12,590 nucleotides of DNA from Croceibacterium_B sp035470785 (GCA_035470785.1 DATIQN010000023.1:1-12590), one strand, 5' to 3'. Positions 1 through 6,661 are shown, counted from the stretch's first letter. Numbers and translations: made by a program. The notes: a model not told the origin generated them from the sequence alone.

Positions 1-48
1 TTCACGAATTGGGGACACTGAACGACCCCATCTTACAAGGCTACTTCG

Positions 49-711
49 CTAGATAACCGCTGTTGCATGCGGATGAGGCCTCCACCCGCCCAAAAGCAGC
101 ATCGCCAGTGTTGTCTGCCAAATCTGGTAAGCGTATTGAGCAACACGCTCTGCCAGCCCGAGACCGGGTGTGGGCTGGCCGAGGTCGAGCGCGGCGGCGT
201 AGTGGAACGCGAATAGCGCCGGCGCGACCACGACGATGATTGCCGCGATCGATATCCAGCGGAACCAATTCCGAAAGGCCACTGCTCCGATCACCAGCGT
301 AGCCCAGACGAATGGGTTGCTGGCGAGGATCAGGTGCATCGTGTCGGTGAACGTACGCGCGTCACCCCGCATGTGCATTGGAAAGAAATTCCACAAAGCC
401 AGACCGACGATGCCGCTCCCGGCGAACATGAGCGCCATCAACTTCAGGGGGCGGCTCTGCACTGAGCACACTATGCCGGCGGCGAAGGCCAGCAGCAGCG
501 CACTCGAAAGACTGAATAGCGGTACCACAAAATGGCTCGTCGGAGCGCCAATGGCAAACAGCTCGCTCACCGCCTGGTCCGCGAAGCTGTAGCCGGGATA
601 AGCGGCTGCAGCGATTATGTCCGTGACCACATAGACGAACGCCGCGCCGAGCCCGGACGCCAGGAGGAGCTTGACGGCTGGAGGAAGATGACGGCGGGCT
701 GCCTGATTCAT
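49..711 (-). CDS. DUF998 family integral membrane protein
   Basis: This 220-residue protein is almost entirely hydrophobic. By eye it has about six membrane segments, near residues 13-35, 60-80, 88-107, 127-147, 150-171 and 190-208. The stretch QAVSELFAIGAPTS after the first segment is the conserved loop I associate with DUF998, a family of bacterial inner-membrane proteins with no established reaction. The length fits that family. The ATG at 711 is the only good start, but no clear Shine-Dalgarno sequence precedes it. The gene stands alone: its upstream neighbour is a repeat-containing gap, and the window begins just past its stop. The local DNA looks less GC-rich than the core genes further right, and a recombinase remnant lies nearby, so it may be accessory cargo. 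The family call is from motif memory and the function is unknown. Confidence 0.75.
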   Translation of the reverse strand: MNQAARRHLPPAVKLLLASGLGAAFVYVVTDIIAAAAYPGYSFADQAVSELFAIGAPTSHFVVPLFSLSSALLLAFAAGIVCSVQSRPLKLMALMFAGSGIVGLALWNFFPMHMRGDARTFTDTMHLILASNPFVWATLVIGAVAFRNWFRWISIAAIIVVVAPALFAFHYAAALDLGQPTPGLGLAERVAQYAYQIWQTTLAMLLLGGWRPHPHATAVI

Positions 712-794
712 GGGATGCTTGATGTGCTATCTAAAGACATGCTGCACATTCGAAATATTCCGGAGCGAGACGGCCCCGCGGGCAAAGCTGGCCG

Positions 795-880
795 ATAGCT
801 GACAGGCTGCTTCGGATCGCCAGCGGACGAAAGGCGGAATGTCTGCTTCGACCCAATTGCGGACATTCGTTGTCCTGCGG
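795..880. repeat. Dispersed intergenic inverted-repeat element (probable)
   Basis: The core is an imperfect inverted repeat: AATGTCTGCTT at 838-848 and TTGCGGACATT at 857-867, separated by CGACCCAA. The pattern of AATGTCCGC arms around a GACCCAA centre resembles a short element I recall as scattered through intergenic DNA of sphingomonads and other environmental bacteria, where it often gives spurious short proteins. The 63-codon minus-strand reading frame over 727-918 looks like such an artefact. The outer limits given here are approximate, and no second copy is visible in this window. Confidence 0.4.
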
Positions 881-960
881 GTCTCCATTAAATGCGCGCG
901 TGAGAAGACGACGCGCACCTCGAACTTGGGAAACAGGTCGAGGTGCGCATCGATATGGAC

Positions 961-1131
961 TCAGCGCTCCATCTTTTCCCGCGCTTCAGCCGCAGCCTGA
1001 TGAAAGCGGTAGACCTCCGCATCGAAGGGTGAATCCACCTGGCCCTCCCATTGCTCGATGTGCTCGTGAAAGTTCTTCACGCCCGCGAGCATTTCCGGCG
1101 AGGCGACCGCCAGGTACGGACCGAGCGGCAT
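961..1131 (-). CDS. Small hypothetical protein, doubtful, possibly a remnant
   Basis: A 56-codon minus-strand frame begins at an ATG at 1131 and stops at 961. The product is strongly hydrophilic. Its C-terminal half, from FHEHIEQWEG to EAREKMER, has the acidic, helix-like composition of a real protein rather than a shadow frame. The same frame stays open upstream without an ATG to about 1242, reading RLTRTGNGSAFALTMP just before the chosen start. The gene may therefore have lost its 5' end or use another start. No Shine-Dalgarno sequence is visible. It is too short to assign and matches no family I recognise. It lies between the repeat element and the recombinase remnant, so a decayed accessory gene is as likely as a working one. 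Confidence 0.3.
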   Translation of the reverse strand: MPLGPYLAVASPEMLAGVKNFHEHIEQWEGQVDSPFDAEVYRFHQAAAEAREKMER

Positions 1132-1302
1132 TGTCAGAGCAAATGCACTGCCATTTCCCGTTCTGGTTAGACGCTCATTTGGACCGCGAGGAATCTCACT
1201 TTGTTCCTCATATGGACGGCGAATGTTTAACGGAAAGCAGGATCACGCCCGCTTAGACAATGGCCTTTGGAGCGGAAACGAACCAAAGTGCGGTTAGTTT
1301 GA

Positions 1303-2073
1303 CAGTCCCTACGCGGCCTCCTGACCGATCCACACGGTCGACCGATGGTCCCGACTTATTCCACCAAGCGCAGCCGCCGTTACGCATACTATGAGACCCG
1401 CAAGGACTTGGCCCGGCCTAGCGATCTGCCAGCAACGCGGTTCGTACAAGGGCAACTCGAGCGACATCTCGTCGTGAAGCTCACCCAGCTGTTGGTGGAC
1501 GAGCATGCGCTGCGCCGACTGTCAGGGATCCAAGAAGCAGGTCAGCTGCGGACGATGTTCGAGACTGGTCGATTGCTTGCCTGTCGGCTTGCATCCGAAG
1601 GTGCCCGCGAAGCAGTGCTGCAAGATCTGATCGCCGCAATGCAGGTGCGCGCCGAGCGAATCGAGGTCGTGTTGAACTCGGATGCACTGGCGGTGGGCAC
1701 GGGTGGTGAGCTCAACTGGAGCATCCCGCTGCCAGATCGAAAGCCGTTCCGCGAAGCCAAGCTCAGGATTGATGCCGAAGACAAGGGCAGCTCGCTGGAT
1801 AACAAGCTGGTCGAGCTAATCGCCGACGCACTCGAAGCTCGGCAGCTCGTCATCAGCAACCCGGGGCTCAGCATCAACCAGGTGGCAAACAAGGAAGGCC
1901 GCTGCCGCAAGCAGCTGACCAAGCTGGTGAGCGTAAGCTGGCTGAGCCCACGTATTGTTGAGTCCATTGCAGCAGGCACCCAGCCGAAGGCGATCAACCG
2001 TACCTTGCTGCTCGAAACCGCGCTGCCCACCGATTGGGCCGATCAGGAAGCCTTGCTCGGCTTTCAGGCCTGA
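1303..2073 (+). pseudogene. C-terminal remnant of a large serine recombinase
   Basis: The frame reads SLRGLLTDPHGRPMVPTYST, then RRYAYYETR, and ends with LPTDWADQEALLGFQA. These match the recombinase zinc-ribbon start (xLLxDxxGRxMxPTxxxK, RYxYYxxR) and the C-terminal tail (LPxxWxxQxxLLGF) of proteobacterial recombinase-family proteins. Only about the last 255 residues remain. The N-terminal resolvase domain with its catalytic serine, and most of the recombinase domain, are missing. A TGA at 1300-1302 closes the frame just upstream of where the similarity begins, so the break is abrupt. An ATG at 1345 would allow a 242-residue product, but that would start inside the zinc-ribbon region and have no catalytic site. 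It lies about 200 bases from the 3' end of a tRNA-Leu gene, consistent with the trace of an integrated element. Identification is by recalled motifs. Confidence 0.8.
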
Positions 2074-2275
2074 GCGCGATCCACCGCATCTTCCTGCCGC
2101 GTGGGCGGGGAACTTCCAGACAGAGAATGGGGCTGACGTTAGCCGCCCTTGGTCCGAGGTAGCGGCGTCTCTCGCCCACGGCTCAGGAATTCATGGCGCC
2201 GAACCCCGCAGAACTGCGCCACTTTCAGGGCGCAGGGCGCCCGAAGGCGAAATCATGTCTGCTTGGCTGACTGTT
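2074..2275. other. Non-coding gap between recombinase remnant and tRNA-Leu
   Basis: I see no convincing gene here. A 25-codon plus-strand frame from an ATG at 2192 and several shadow frames are not supported. On the minus strand, just past the tRNA, CGCC-TTCG-GGCG (2238-2249) forms a short UUCG-loop hairpin. It has no T-tract, so it is not a clear terminator. I see no second copy of the tRNA 3' end that would mark an attachment-site repeat within the window. Confidence 0.5.
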
Positions 2276-2362
2276 TGGTGCGGTCGAGAAGACTCGAACT
2301 TCCACGGGCTTTCGCCCACAACGACCTCAACGTTGCGCGTCTACCAGTTCCGCCACGACCGC
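2276..2362 (-). tRNA. tRNA-Leu (anticodon GAG)
   Basis: On the minus strand the gene begins GCGGTCG (rc of 2356-2362) and ends CGACCGC plus discriminator A and an encoded CCA (rc of 2276-2286), a perfect seven-pair acceptor stem. The anticodon arm is CAACG-TTGAGGT-CGTTG, giving anticodon GAG, which reads CUC and CUU leucine codons. A long variable arm (GGGC-GAAA-GCCC) marks it as a class II tRNA, and the T arm contains GTTCGAGTC. The gene is single, without a tRNA neighbour. A candidate promoter at 2413-2441 and a strong terminator-like hairpin at 2370-2395 lie upstream on the same strand. The recombinase remnant lies past its 3' end. Confidence 0.96.
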
Positions 2363-2369
2363 ATCATCG

Positions 2370-2395
2370 AAAAAGGAGCCGGAATACGGCTCCTT
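2370..2395 (-). terminator. Intrinsic terminator hairpin upstream of tRNA-Leu
   Basis: Read on the minus strand, AAGGAGCCG-TATTC-CGGCTCC-TT is a perfect nine-pair stem with a five-base loop, running directly into TTTTT and then CG. It is a textbook intrinsic terminator in the minus direction only; the plus strand has no T-tract after the stem. It sits eight bases upstream of the tRNA. No minus-strand protein gene lies upstream for it to terminate, so it appears to belong to the tRNA leader or to a very short RNA. Confidence 0.75.
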
Positions 2396-2412
2396 CCGGA
2401 GGTAGGTGCGCG

Positions 2413-2441
2413 CCCTTAGCAAAGGGGTTCCACCCCTGCAA
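2413..2441 (-). promoter_or_regulatory. Candidate promoter for tRNA-Leu
   Basis: On the minus strand, TTGCAG (rc of 2436-2441) is followed after 17 bases by TAAGGG (rc of 2413-2418), or after 16 by CTAAGG. The sequence around it, CCCTTTGCTAAGGGCGCG, resembles the GC-rich tRNA promoters I recall from sphingomonads. Initiation would fall near 2405, about 43 bases before the mature tRNA. This is a pattern match only. Confidence 0.45.
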
Positions 2442-2605
2442 GCGGCACGGCCGTATCGGCGCGGCTACGCGATCATACTGACCGCAATCTTGCGAATACC
2501 CCACCCGGCCGCCCCGAAGCACAATTGCGCCGAACCGCGTCCCGCTGTGGAACGAGGTTAACGAAACCCTGTTCAATGGGGTGAACACGGGCGTAATCTT
2601 TTGTC

Positions 2606-2839
2606 ATGAGCCTTGCCGCCACCTTGCTCCTTGCTGCTGGTGCCGCAGCCCAGACCCCGCAGGCCGGCGCGCAAGATGAGCCGGATCGCGGCGCCCAGGT
2701 CGACACCGCGCGCGTCAGCGTCACGATCCTGCGGCCTGCGGTGGTGAAGGGCGGCTCGTTGATCCTCGACCTCGGCAACGTCACGCCGCACAGCCAGCGG
2801 CAAAGCCGTGCCGGCCGCGTCACCTACGAATTCGAATAG
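2606..2839 (+). CDS. Small predicted exported protein of unknown function
   Basis: This 77-residue protein starts with a short hydrophobic run, MSLAATLLLAAGAAAQ, that looks like a signal peptide with a possible cleavage after AAA or AQ. A charged linker follows, then the segment ARVSVTILRPAVV, which I recall from small secreted proteins of sphingomonads. A stop codon at 2594-2596 in the same frame limits the start to the ATG at 2606. No good Shine-Dalgarno sequence is seen. The signal peptide lacks strongly basic N-terminal residues, so export is likely but not certain. Its stop lies nine bases from the stop of the convergent zinc-ribbon gene, so the two ends are tightly packed. I do not know its role. 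Codon use looks like that of the neighbouring core genes. Confidence 0.65.
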   Translation: MSLAATLLLAAGAAAQTPQAGAQDEPDRGAQVDTARVSVTILRPAVVKGGSLILDLGNVTPHSQRQSRAGRVTYEFE

Positions 2840-2848
2840 GGTCGGCGG

Positions 2849-3652
2849 CTAGTTCGGTTTCCAGCCGATTTCGGCGACTTTGGCCGAGCGAGGGACGTCG
2901 GTCACGGCTTGGTTGACCGTCATGGTCTCACCGGGCGCCAGGCTGCGCTTCGGCGGGTAGACTTCCCAGCTGTAGACGATCCGGTCATGCCCATCGCGCA
3001 GCACGATCAGGATCGGCGGCACGCTTCGTGTCACACTGCCGATGTTGGTGATCGTGCCGCTGGCGCCGAAGTACTCGGTGCCGTCGGGCAATTGCCGGCG
3101 CTCTTGCTGGTCGGCGGGGAAGTCGAGCTGCAGATCGGCCTGCGCGGCGGCAAAGGTCGGACGGCTGACCGGAACCCACGCAGGCAGGCCCCAATAGCTC
3201 ACCGCGACAATGAGGGCGGCGACTATGAGCGCGAAAACAATCGCGGCGTAGGTCCATAGCCGCAACGGATTGCGCCGCCGACGGAACGGCGGCTCGTGGT
3301 CGAATTGCGATGTCGTGTCATCGTCGTCGTAAGCCGGCGCGATGGTCGGCGGCGGCGGAGGCGTCTCATCGAACGGCGGCGGTTCGAAAGACGCCGCGGT
3401 CGACTCGGGTTCGGGCGCGACGGGTTCTCGCGAGGAGGGCGGGGAAGGTGGAGCCGGCGGCGGAGGAGGAGGAACCGGCACGGGGACGACGCGCGGTTCC
3501 GCCGCTGAAGGAGGAGGTGCGGCGGCAAGCGGCGGTCCATCCTGAAACCAGCTATGCCGACACTTGGCGCAACGCACCGTGCGCCCTTCAGCCCCGATCG
3601 CGCTGTCGGGCACGACGTAACGCGTGGAACAGGCGGGGCAAGATATGATCAT
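2849..3652 (-). CDS. MJ0042-type zinc-ribbon membrane protein (DUF3426-like)
   Basis: The 267-residue protein opens with a zinc ribbon, CPAC at residues 5-8 and CAKC at 28-31, of the MJ0042 type (MIISCPACSTRYxVPDxxIG). A proline-rich, low-complexity linker runs from about 40 to 110, followed by an acidic stretch and then RRRRNPLR before one membrane segment at about 133-155. The C-terminal 110 residues, including GTITNIGSVTRSVPPI and the ending VAEIGWKP, resemble the DUF3426 domain, which has a beta-sandwich-like composition. The inferred topology is a cytoplasmic zinc ribbon and a periplasmic C-terminal domain. The function is not established. It is divergent from ftsE with a 159-base shared upstream region, a neighbourhood I recall from other sphingomonads, so a link to the envelope or division is possible but inferred. 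Confidence 0.85.
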   Translation of the reverse strand: MIISCPACSTRYVVPDSAIGAEGRTVRCAKCRHSWFQDGPPLAAAPPPSAAEPRVVPVPVPPPPPPAPPSPPSSREPVAPEPESTAASFEPPPFDETPPPPPTIAPAYDDDDTTSQFDHEPPFRRRRNPLRLWTYAAIVFALIVAALIVAVSYWGLPAWVPVSRPTFAAAQADLQLDFPADQQERRQLPDGTEYFGASGTITNIGSVTRSVPPILIVLRDGHDRIVYSWEVYPPKRSLAPGETMTVNQAVTDVPRSAKVAEIGWKPN

Positions 3653-3724
3653 CGCGATAGAAACCTAACGCTTGTTTCAGCAAAGCAACAAGATGCGCGG
3701 TCGTGAACAGCGCCTGCCCCTGCC

Positions 3725-3753
3725 TTTTTTCCACATCGATGACCGGCTATAGC
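3725..3753 (+). promoter_or_regulatory. Possible promoter of the ftsE operon
   Basis: In the 159-base gap between the divergent zinc-ribbon gene and ftsE, TATAGC at 3748-3753 is a reasonable -10 hexamer. The T-rich stretch at 3725-3730 lies 17 bases upstream but is a poor -35. The gap must hold promoters in both directions, but this one is only a weak pattern match. Confidence 0.25.
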
Positions 3754-3811
3754 CCCCGCGCATGCCCTCCATTCCCGTTTTCTCGCTCAGTCGCGCACCC
3801 GGACACCGACG

Positions 3812-4534
3812 ATGATCGGTCCGGAGGGGAGCATCGTTCAGTTCGACAATGTCGGCTTGCGCTACGGCACGGTGCGTGAAGTCTTGAGCGACATCTCGTT
3901 CACGCTTTACCCGGGCAGCTTCTATTTCCTGACCGGCGCGAGCGGCGCGGGCAAGACCTCGCTGCTCCGGCTGCTCTATCTCGCTCAGCGTCCCTCGCGG
4001 GGTATGATCAGGATGTTCGGCAGCGACGTGATCACGCTCCCGCGCAAGGCCCTTCCGGCGTTTCGTCGCCGGATAGGCACTGTCTTCCAGGACTTCCGAT
4101 TGGTCCCTCACTTGTCCGCGTTCGATAACGTCGCGCTGCCCCTGCGGGTGTCGCGCGTGCCCGAAAGCGAGATTAGGAAACCGGTTGCCGACATGCTCGA
4201 CTGGGTCGGCCTGGGCAATCGCGCAGACGCTCGCCCGGCGACGCTTTCGGGCGGTGAGCAGCAACGCGTGGCGATCGCCCGCGCGGTCATCGCCCGCCCC
4301 GAAATCCTCGTCGCCGACGAGCCGACCGGCAACGTCGATCCCGACATGGCCCTCAAGCTGTTGCGGCTGTTCGAGGCGCTCAACCGGCTCGGTACCACGG
4401 TCGTCGTCGCCACCCATGACGTGCACTTGCTCAAGAAGGTGCCGGATTCGCTGATCATGCGGCTGGACAAGGGGCGCCTCAGCGACCCCACAGGCGCGCT
4501 GCGCTATCCGCCGCGGCGCGAGGCGCGCGTCTGA
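3812..4534 (+). CDS. ftsE: Cell-division ATP-binding protein FtsE
   Basis: FtsE is the cytoplasmic ATPase of the FtsEX complex. It acts at the division septum and, through FtsX, activates periplasmic peptidoglycan hydrolysis. All ABC ATPase motifs are visible in the 240 residues: Walker A GASGAGKTS (42-50), Q-loop VFQDFRL (Q93), signature LSGGEQQ (145-151), Walker B ILVADE with catalytic E170, a D-loop after PTGNVD, and the switch histidine in ATHD (H202). FRLVPHLSAFDNV is typical of FtsE. The length is close to the family norm. The ATG at 3812 fits the usual N-terminus, although its Shine-Dalgarno sequence is weak. The stop overlaps the ftsX start by one base (TGATG), so the two are translationally coupled. 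It is the first gene of a four-gene operon. Confidence 0.96.
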   Translation: MIGPEGSIVQFDNVGLRYGTVREVLSDISFTLYPGSFYFLTGASGAGKTSLLRLLYLAQRPSRGMIRMFGSDVITLPRKALPAFRRRIGTVFQDFRLVPHLSAFDNVALPLRVSRVPESEIRKPVADMLDWVGLGNRADARPATLSGGEQQRVAIARAVIARPEILVADEPTGNVDPDMALKLLRLFEALNRLGTTVVVATHDVHLLKKVPDSLIMRLDKGRLSDPTGALRYPPRREARV

Positions 4535-5457
4535 TGGCGCTCGGCACGGTCATTCGCCGCAACCAGCCGCGCTTCGGGGGCGAGCGTAGCGGGCTGTTGC
4601 AGCAGGCACGGCTGGCCGGGCCGATGCCGTGGGTCATCGCCATCATGGTCGCGCTGACGGTAATGGCTGCCGCCGCGGGCCTTGCGCTGAGCAACTTGGC
4701 GAGCAACGCCAGCGCCGAGATTTCCGGCGGCATCACGGTGCAGATCGTCGAAGCCGCACCCGCGGAACGCGACCGGCAGACCGAAGTCGCGCTGGCGCTG
4801 TTGCGCAATCGCGACGACATCGCGGAAGCTCGGCGGGTGCCCGATTCCGAGCTCGAGAGCCTGATCGAGCCGTGGCTCGGAGAAGCTGCGGGAACAGCCG
4901 ACGAGTCGATCCCGATTCCGGCGCTGATCGACGCGCGCCTGCGCGGCCCCGTTACACAGCGGCGGCTAGAGGCCTTGCGCGCCGAATTGATCGCCTCGGC
5001 GCCGTCGGCCAGGATCGACGCGCAGGCGGGCTGGCTGTCGCCGGTATTCCATGCGATTGCCTCGCTGCAATGGCTCGCCATCGGGCTCGTCGTGCTGCTT
5101 GCGGCGACAAGCGCGGCGGCGGTGTGGCTCGCGGCGCGCAGCGCGCTCGGGTCGAACCGCGAGACGATCGAGATCGTCCACCTGCTCGGCGGCACCGACG
5201 GGCAGATCGCACGAATCTTCCAGCGCTCGATAGCGATCGACGCGCTGGTCGGGGGAATTGTCGGGTTGTTGCTCGGCTTGATTGCGCTGTTCCTGCTCGG
5301 CCGTCAGTTTGCCGCGCTCAGCTCGGGCATGGTCGCCGGGGGCGGGCTCGGAATCGCCGACTGGGCCGCTATCGGCGCGATTCCGCTCGCGGGCGTCATG
5401 ATCGCGATGCTGACGGCGCGCATCACTGTTCTCGCCGCGTTGCGGAGGATGCTGTGA
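4534..5457 (+). CDS. ftsX: Cell-division membrane protein FtsX
   Basis: FtsX is the membrane partner of FtsE. ATP hydrolysis by FtsE is relayed through its periplasmic loop to control murein hydrolase activators. The 307-residue sequence has the FtsX layout: a short cytoplasmic N-terminus, membrane segment 1 at about 31-53, a large extracytoplasmic domain at about 55-175, then three more segments near 178-201, 233-257 and 275-300. The stretch ETIEIVHLLGGTDGQIARIFQRS between segments 2 and 3 is the conserved cytoplasmic loop of the FtsX/MacB-like permease family. It begins inside the ftsE stop, and its own stop overlaps the GTG start of the next gene by four bases (GTGA), so all are likely made from one transcript. 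Nothing appears broken or missing. Confidence 0.95.
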   Translation: MALGTVIRRNQPRFGGERSGLLQQARLAGPMPWVIAIMVALTVMAAAAGLALSNLASNASAEISGGITVQIVEAAPAERDRQTEVALALLRNRDDIAEARRVPDSELESLIEPWLGEAAGTADESIPIPALIDARLRGPVTQRRLEALRAELIASAPSARIDAQAGWLSPVFHAIASLQWLAIGLVVLLAATSAAAVWLAARSALGSNRETIEIVHLLGGTDGQIARIFQRSIAIDALVGGIVGLLLGLIALFLLGRQFAALSSGMVAGGGLGIADWAAIGAIPLAGVMIAMLTARITVLAALRRML

Positions 5458-5975
5458 TTCGCCGCCTGCTCGCCGCGCTGGTGATGATCTGGCTGCTCGG
5501 CTTCGCGTGGTTCGCTGCGGCCTTGCCGCAACCGGCGCCGGCCAGCCAGAAAACCGACGTTATCGTGGTGCCCACTGGAGGCGCCGGCCGAATCGAGCGA
5601 GGGCTCGCGATGTTGCGCGCTCATGCGGCCGGCAAGCTGTTCGTGAGCGGTGTCGACCGCGCGGTTCGTCCGCACGAGTTCGCGGTGCACTACAAGGTTT
5701 CCCCTGGCGAGATGGCGTGCTGTGTCGTGCTCGGCTTTGCCGCGCTCGACACGCGCGGCAACGCGCTCGAGACAGCCAACTGGTTCGAGAACGGCCATTT
5801 TCACTCGCTGCGCCTGGTCACCAGCGATTGGCACATGCGCCGCAGCAGGGGCGAGTTGCGCGAAGTCTTGCCGAACGTCCGGCTGGTCGAAGACGCCGTT
5901 CCTTCGGAACCATCGCTGAAGACGCTGTTCGTCGAATATCACAAGCTACTGGCGAGCTGGCTCGGACGGCTGTGA
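5454..5975 (+). CDS. DUF218 (YdcF/SanA-like) membrane-anchored protein
   Basis: The 173-residue product has an N-terminal membrane anchor (about 5-25), then a DUF218 domain: TDVIVVPTGGAGRIERGLAM, KLFVSGVD, the RGNALETANW asparagine/glutamate motif, and LVTSDWHMRRS. DUF218 proteins include E. coli SanA, linked to envelope barrier function, and YdcF; their reaction is not firmly known. I chose the GTG at 5454 because it overlaps the ftsX stop (GTGA) and precedes the membrane anchor without extra residues. A longer in-frame stretch upstream is only the shadow of ftsX. Its own stop again overlaps the GTG of the next gene. Its place between FtsEX and an acyltransferase supports an envelope role, but that is inference. 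Confidence 0.88.
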   Translation: MIRRLLAALVMIWLLGFAWFAAALPQPAPASQKTDVIVVPTGGAGRIERGLAMLRAHAAGKLFVSGVDRAVRPHEFAVHYKVSPGEMACCVVLGFAALDTRGNALETANWFENGHFHSLRLVTSDWHMRRSRGELREVLPNVRLVEDAVPSEPSLKTLFVEYHKLLASWLGRL

Positions 5976-6655
5976 AGGTCCTGCGAAGCCTCCTCTTCTA
6001 TGCCGTCTTCTACGGCGCCACGGTGGGCTTCGTCAGTGCCTCGCTGGTGGCTTCGATGATCCTGCCGGGGCCCCGCTTCCGAGCGATCCCAAACGCCTGG
6101 TCCCGCTGCCATCGCTGGTGCGTGATCAACATTCTCGGCATCGCCGTGCAGGAAGAGGGACCGAGACCTTCGAGCCCGGCCCTGTATGCGATCAAGCACG
6201 AGAGCTTCTTCGAGGCGATCGATCTCGGGACCCTGCTCGACAACCCGGTCCCCTTCGCCAAGGAAGAGCTGTTCCGCATACCCGGCTGGGGCCGGGTGGC
6301 GCGCGCTTACGGCTGCATTCCGGTAATGCGCAGCGCCGGCGCCAAAGGGCTCAGGGCGATGATGGGCGAGGCGCGTCCGCACATCGGCGCTGGCCGGCCG
6401 CTGGCGATCTTCCCTGAAGGCACGCGCATTCCGCATGGCGCACGCCCGGAACTGCGGTCGGGCTTTGCTGGCCTCTACAAGTTACTCCGGCTGCCGGTGG
6501 TGCCGGTGGCGGTCGACAGCGGGCCAACCTACCAGCGCTGGTGGAAGCGGCGCGGCACGATCACGATCCGCTTCTTCGAGGCAATCCCCCCCGGCCTGTC
6601 GCGCGACGAAATCGAGGCGCGCGTGCGCACGGCGATCAACGCGCTGAATAGCTAA
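5972..6655 (+). CDS. plsC: 1-acyl-sn-glycerol-3-phosphate acyltransferase (PlsC family)
   Basis: PlsC-type enzymes add a second acyl chain to lysophosphatidic acid at the inner membrane, giving phosphatidic acid for phospholipid synthesis. The 227-residue protein has an N-terminal hydrophobic segment (about 8-31), the acyltransferase motif I as KHESFFE (H76 to E81), motif II around GCIPVMR (R120) and motif III FPEGTR (147-152), followed by VVPVAVDSG. Motif I has glutamate instead of the classic aspartate (H-x4-E), a variant I recall in some alphaproteobacterial members. The start is taken as the GTG at 5972 because it overlaps the upstream stop by four bases and places the membrane segment at the N-terminus. 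It is the last gene of the ftsE operon and ends six bases from the convergent tyrA stop. Acyl-donor specificity cannot be read. Confidence 0.9.
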   Translation: MKVLRSLLFYAVFYGATVGFVSASLVASMILPGPRFRAIPNAWSRCHRWCVINILGIAVQEEGPRPSSPALYAIKHESFFEAIDLGTLLDNPVPFAKEELFRIPGWGRVARAYGCIPVMRSAGAKGLRAMMGEARPHIGAGRPLAIFPEGTRIPHGARPELRSGFAGLYKLLRLPVVPVAVDSGPTYQRWWKRRGTITIRFFEAIPPGLSRDEIEARVRTAINALNS

Positions 6656-6661
6656 GCGGGG

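Noticed and set aside
1..56. A plus-strand frame reading HELGTLNDPILQGYFAR then TAA, which could be the tail of an upstream gene convergent with the DUF998 gene
   Set aside because: Only 17 residues are visible and they match nothing I recognise; it would overlap the DUF998 stop by eight bases. It cannot be supported from this window.
727..918. A 63-residue minus-strand frame
   Set aside because: It runs across the inverted-repeat element and has the look of a spurious product of that repeat.
2849..3652. Glycine- and arginine-rich plus-strand frames opposite the zinc-ribbon gene
   Set aside because: They are antisense to the proline-rich linker, whose CCG codons read as repetitive Gly/Arg on the other strand.
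3677..4426. A 249-residue minus-strand frame opposite ftsE
   Set aside because: FtsE has every ABC motif in the plus frame; the opposite frame is a high-GC shadow.
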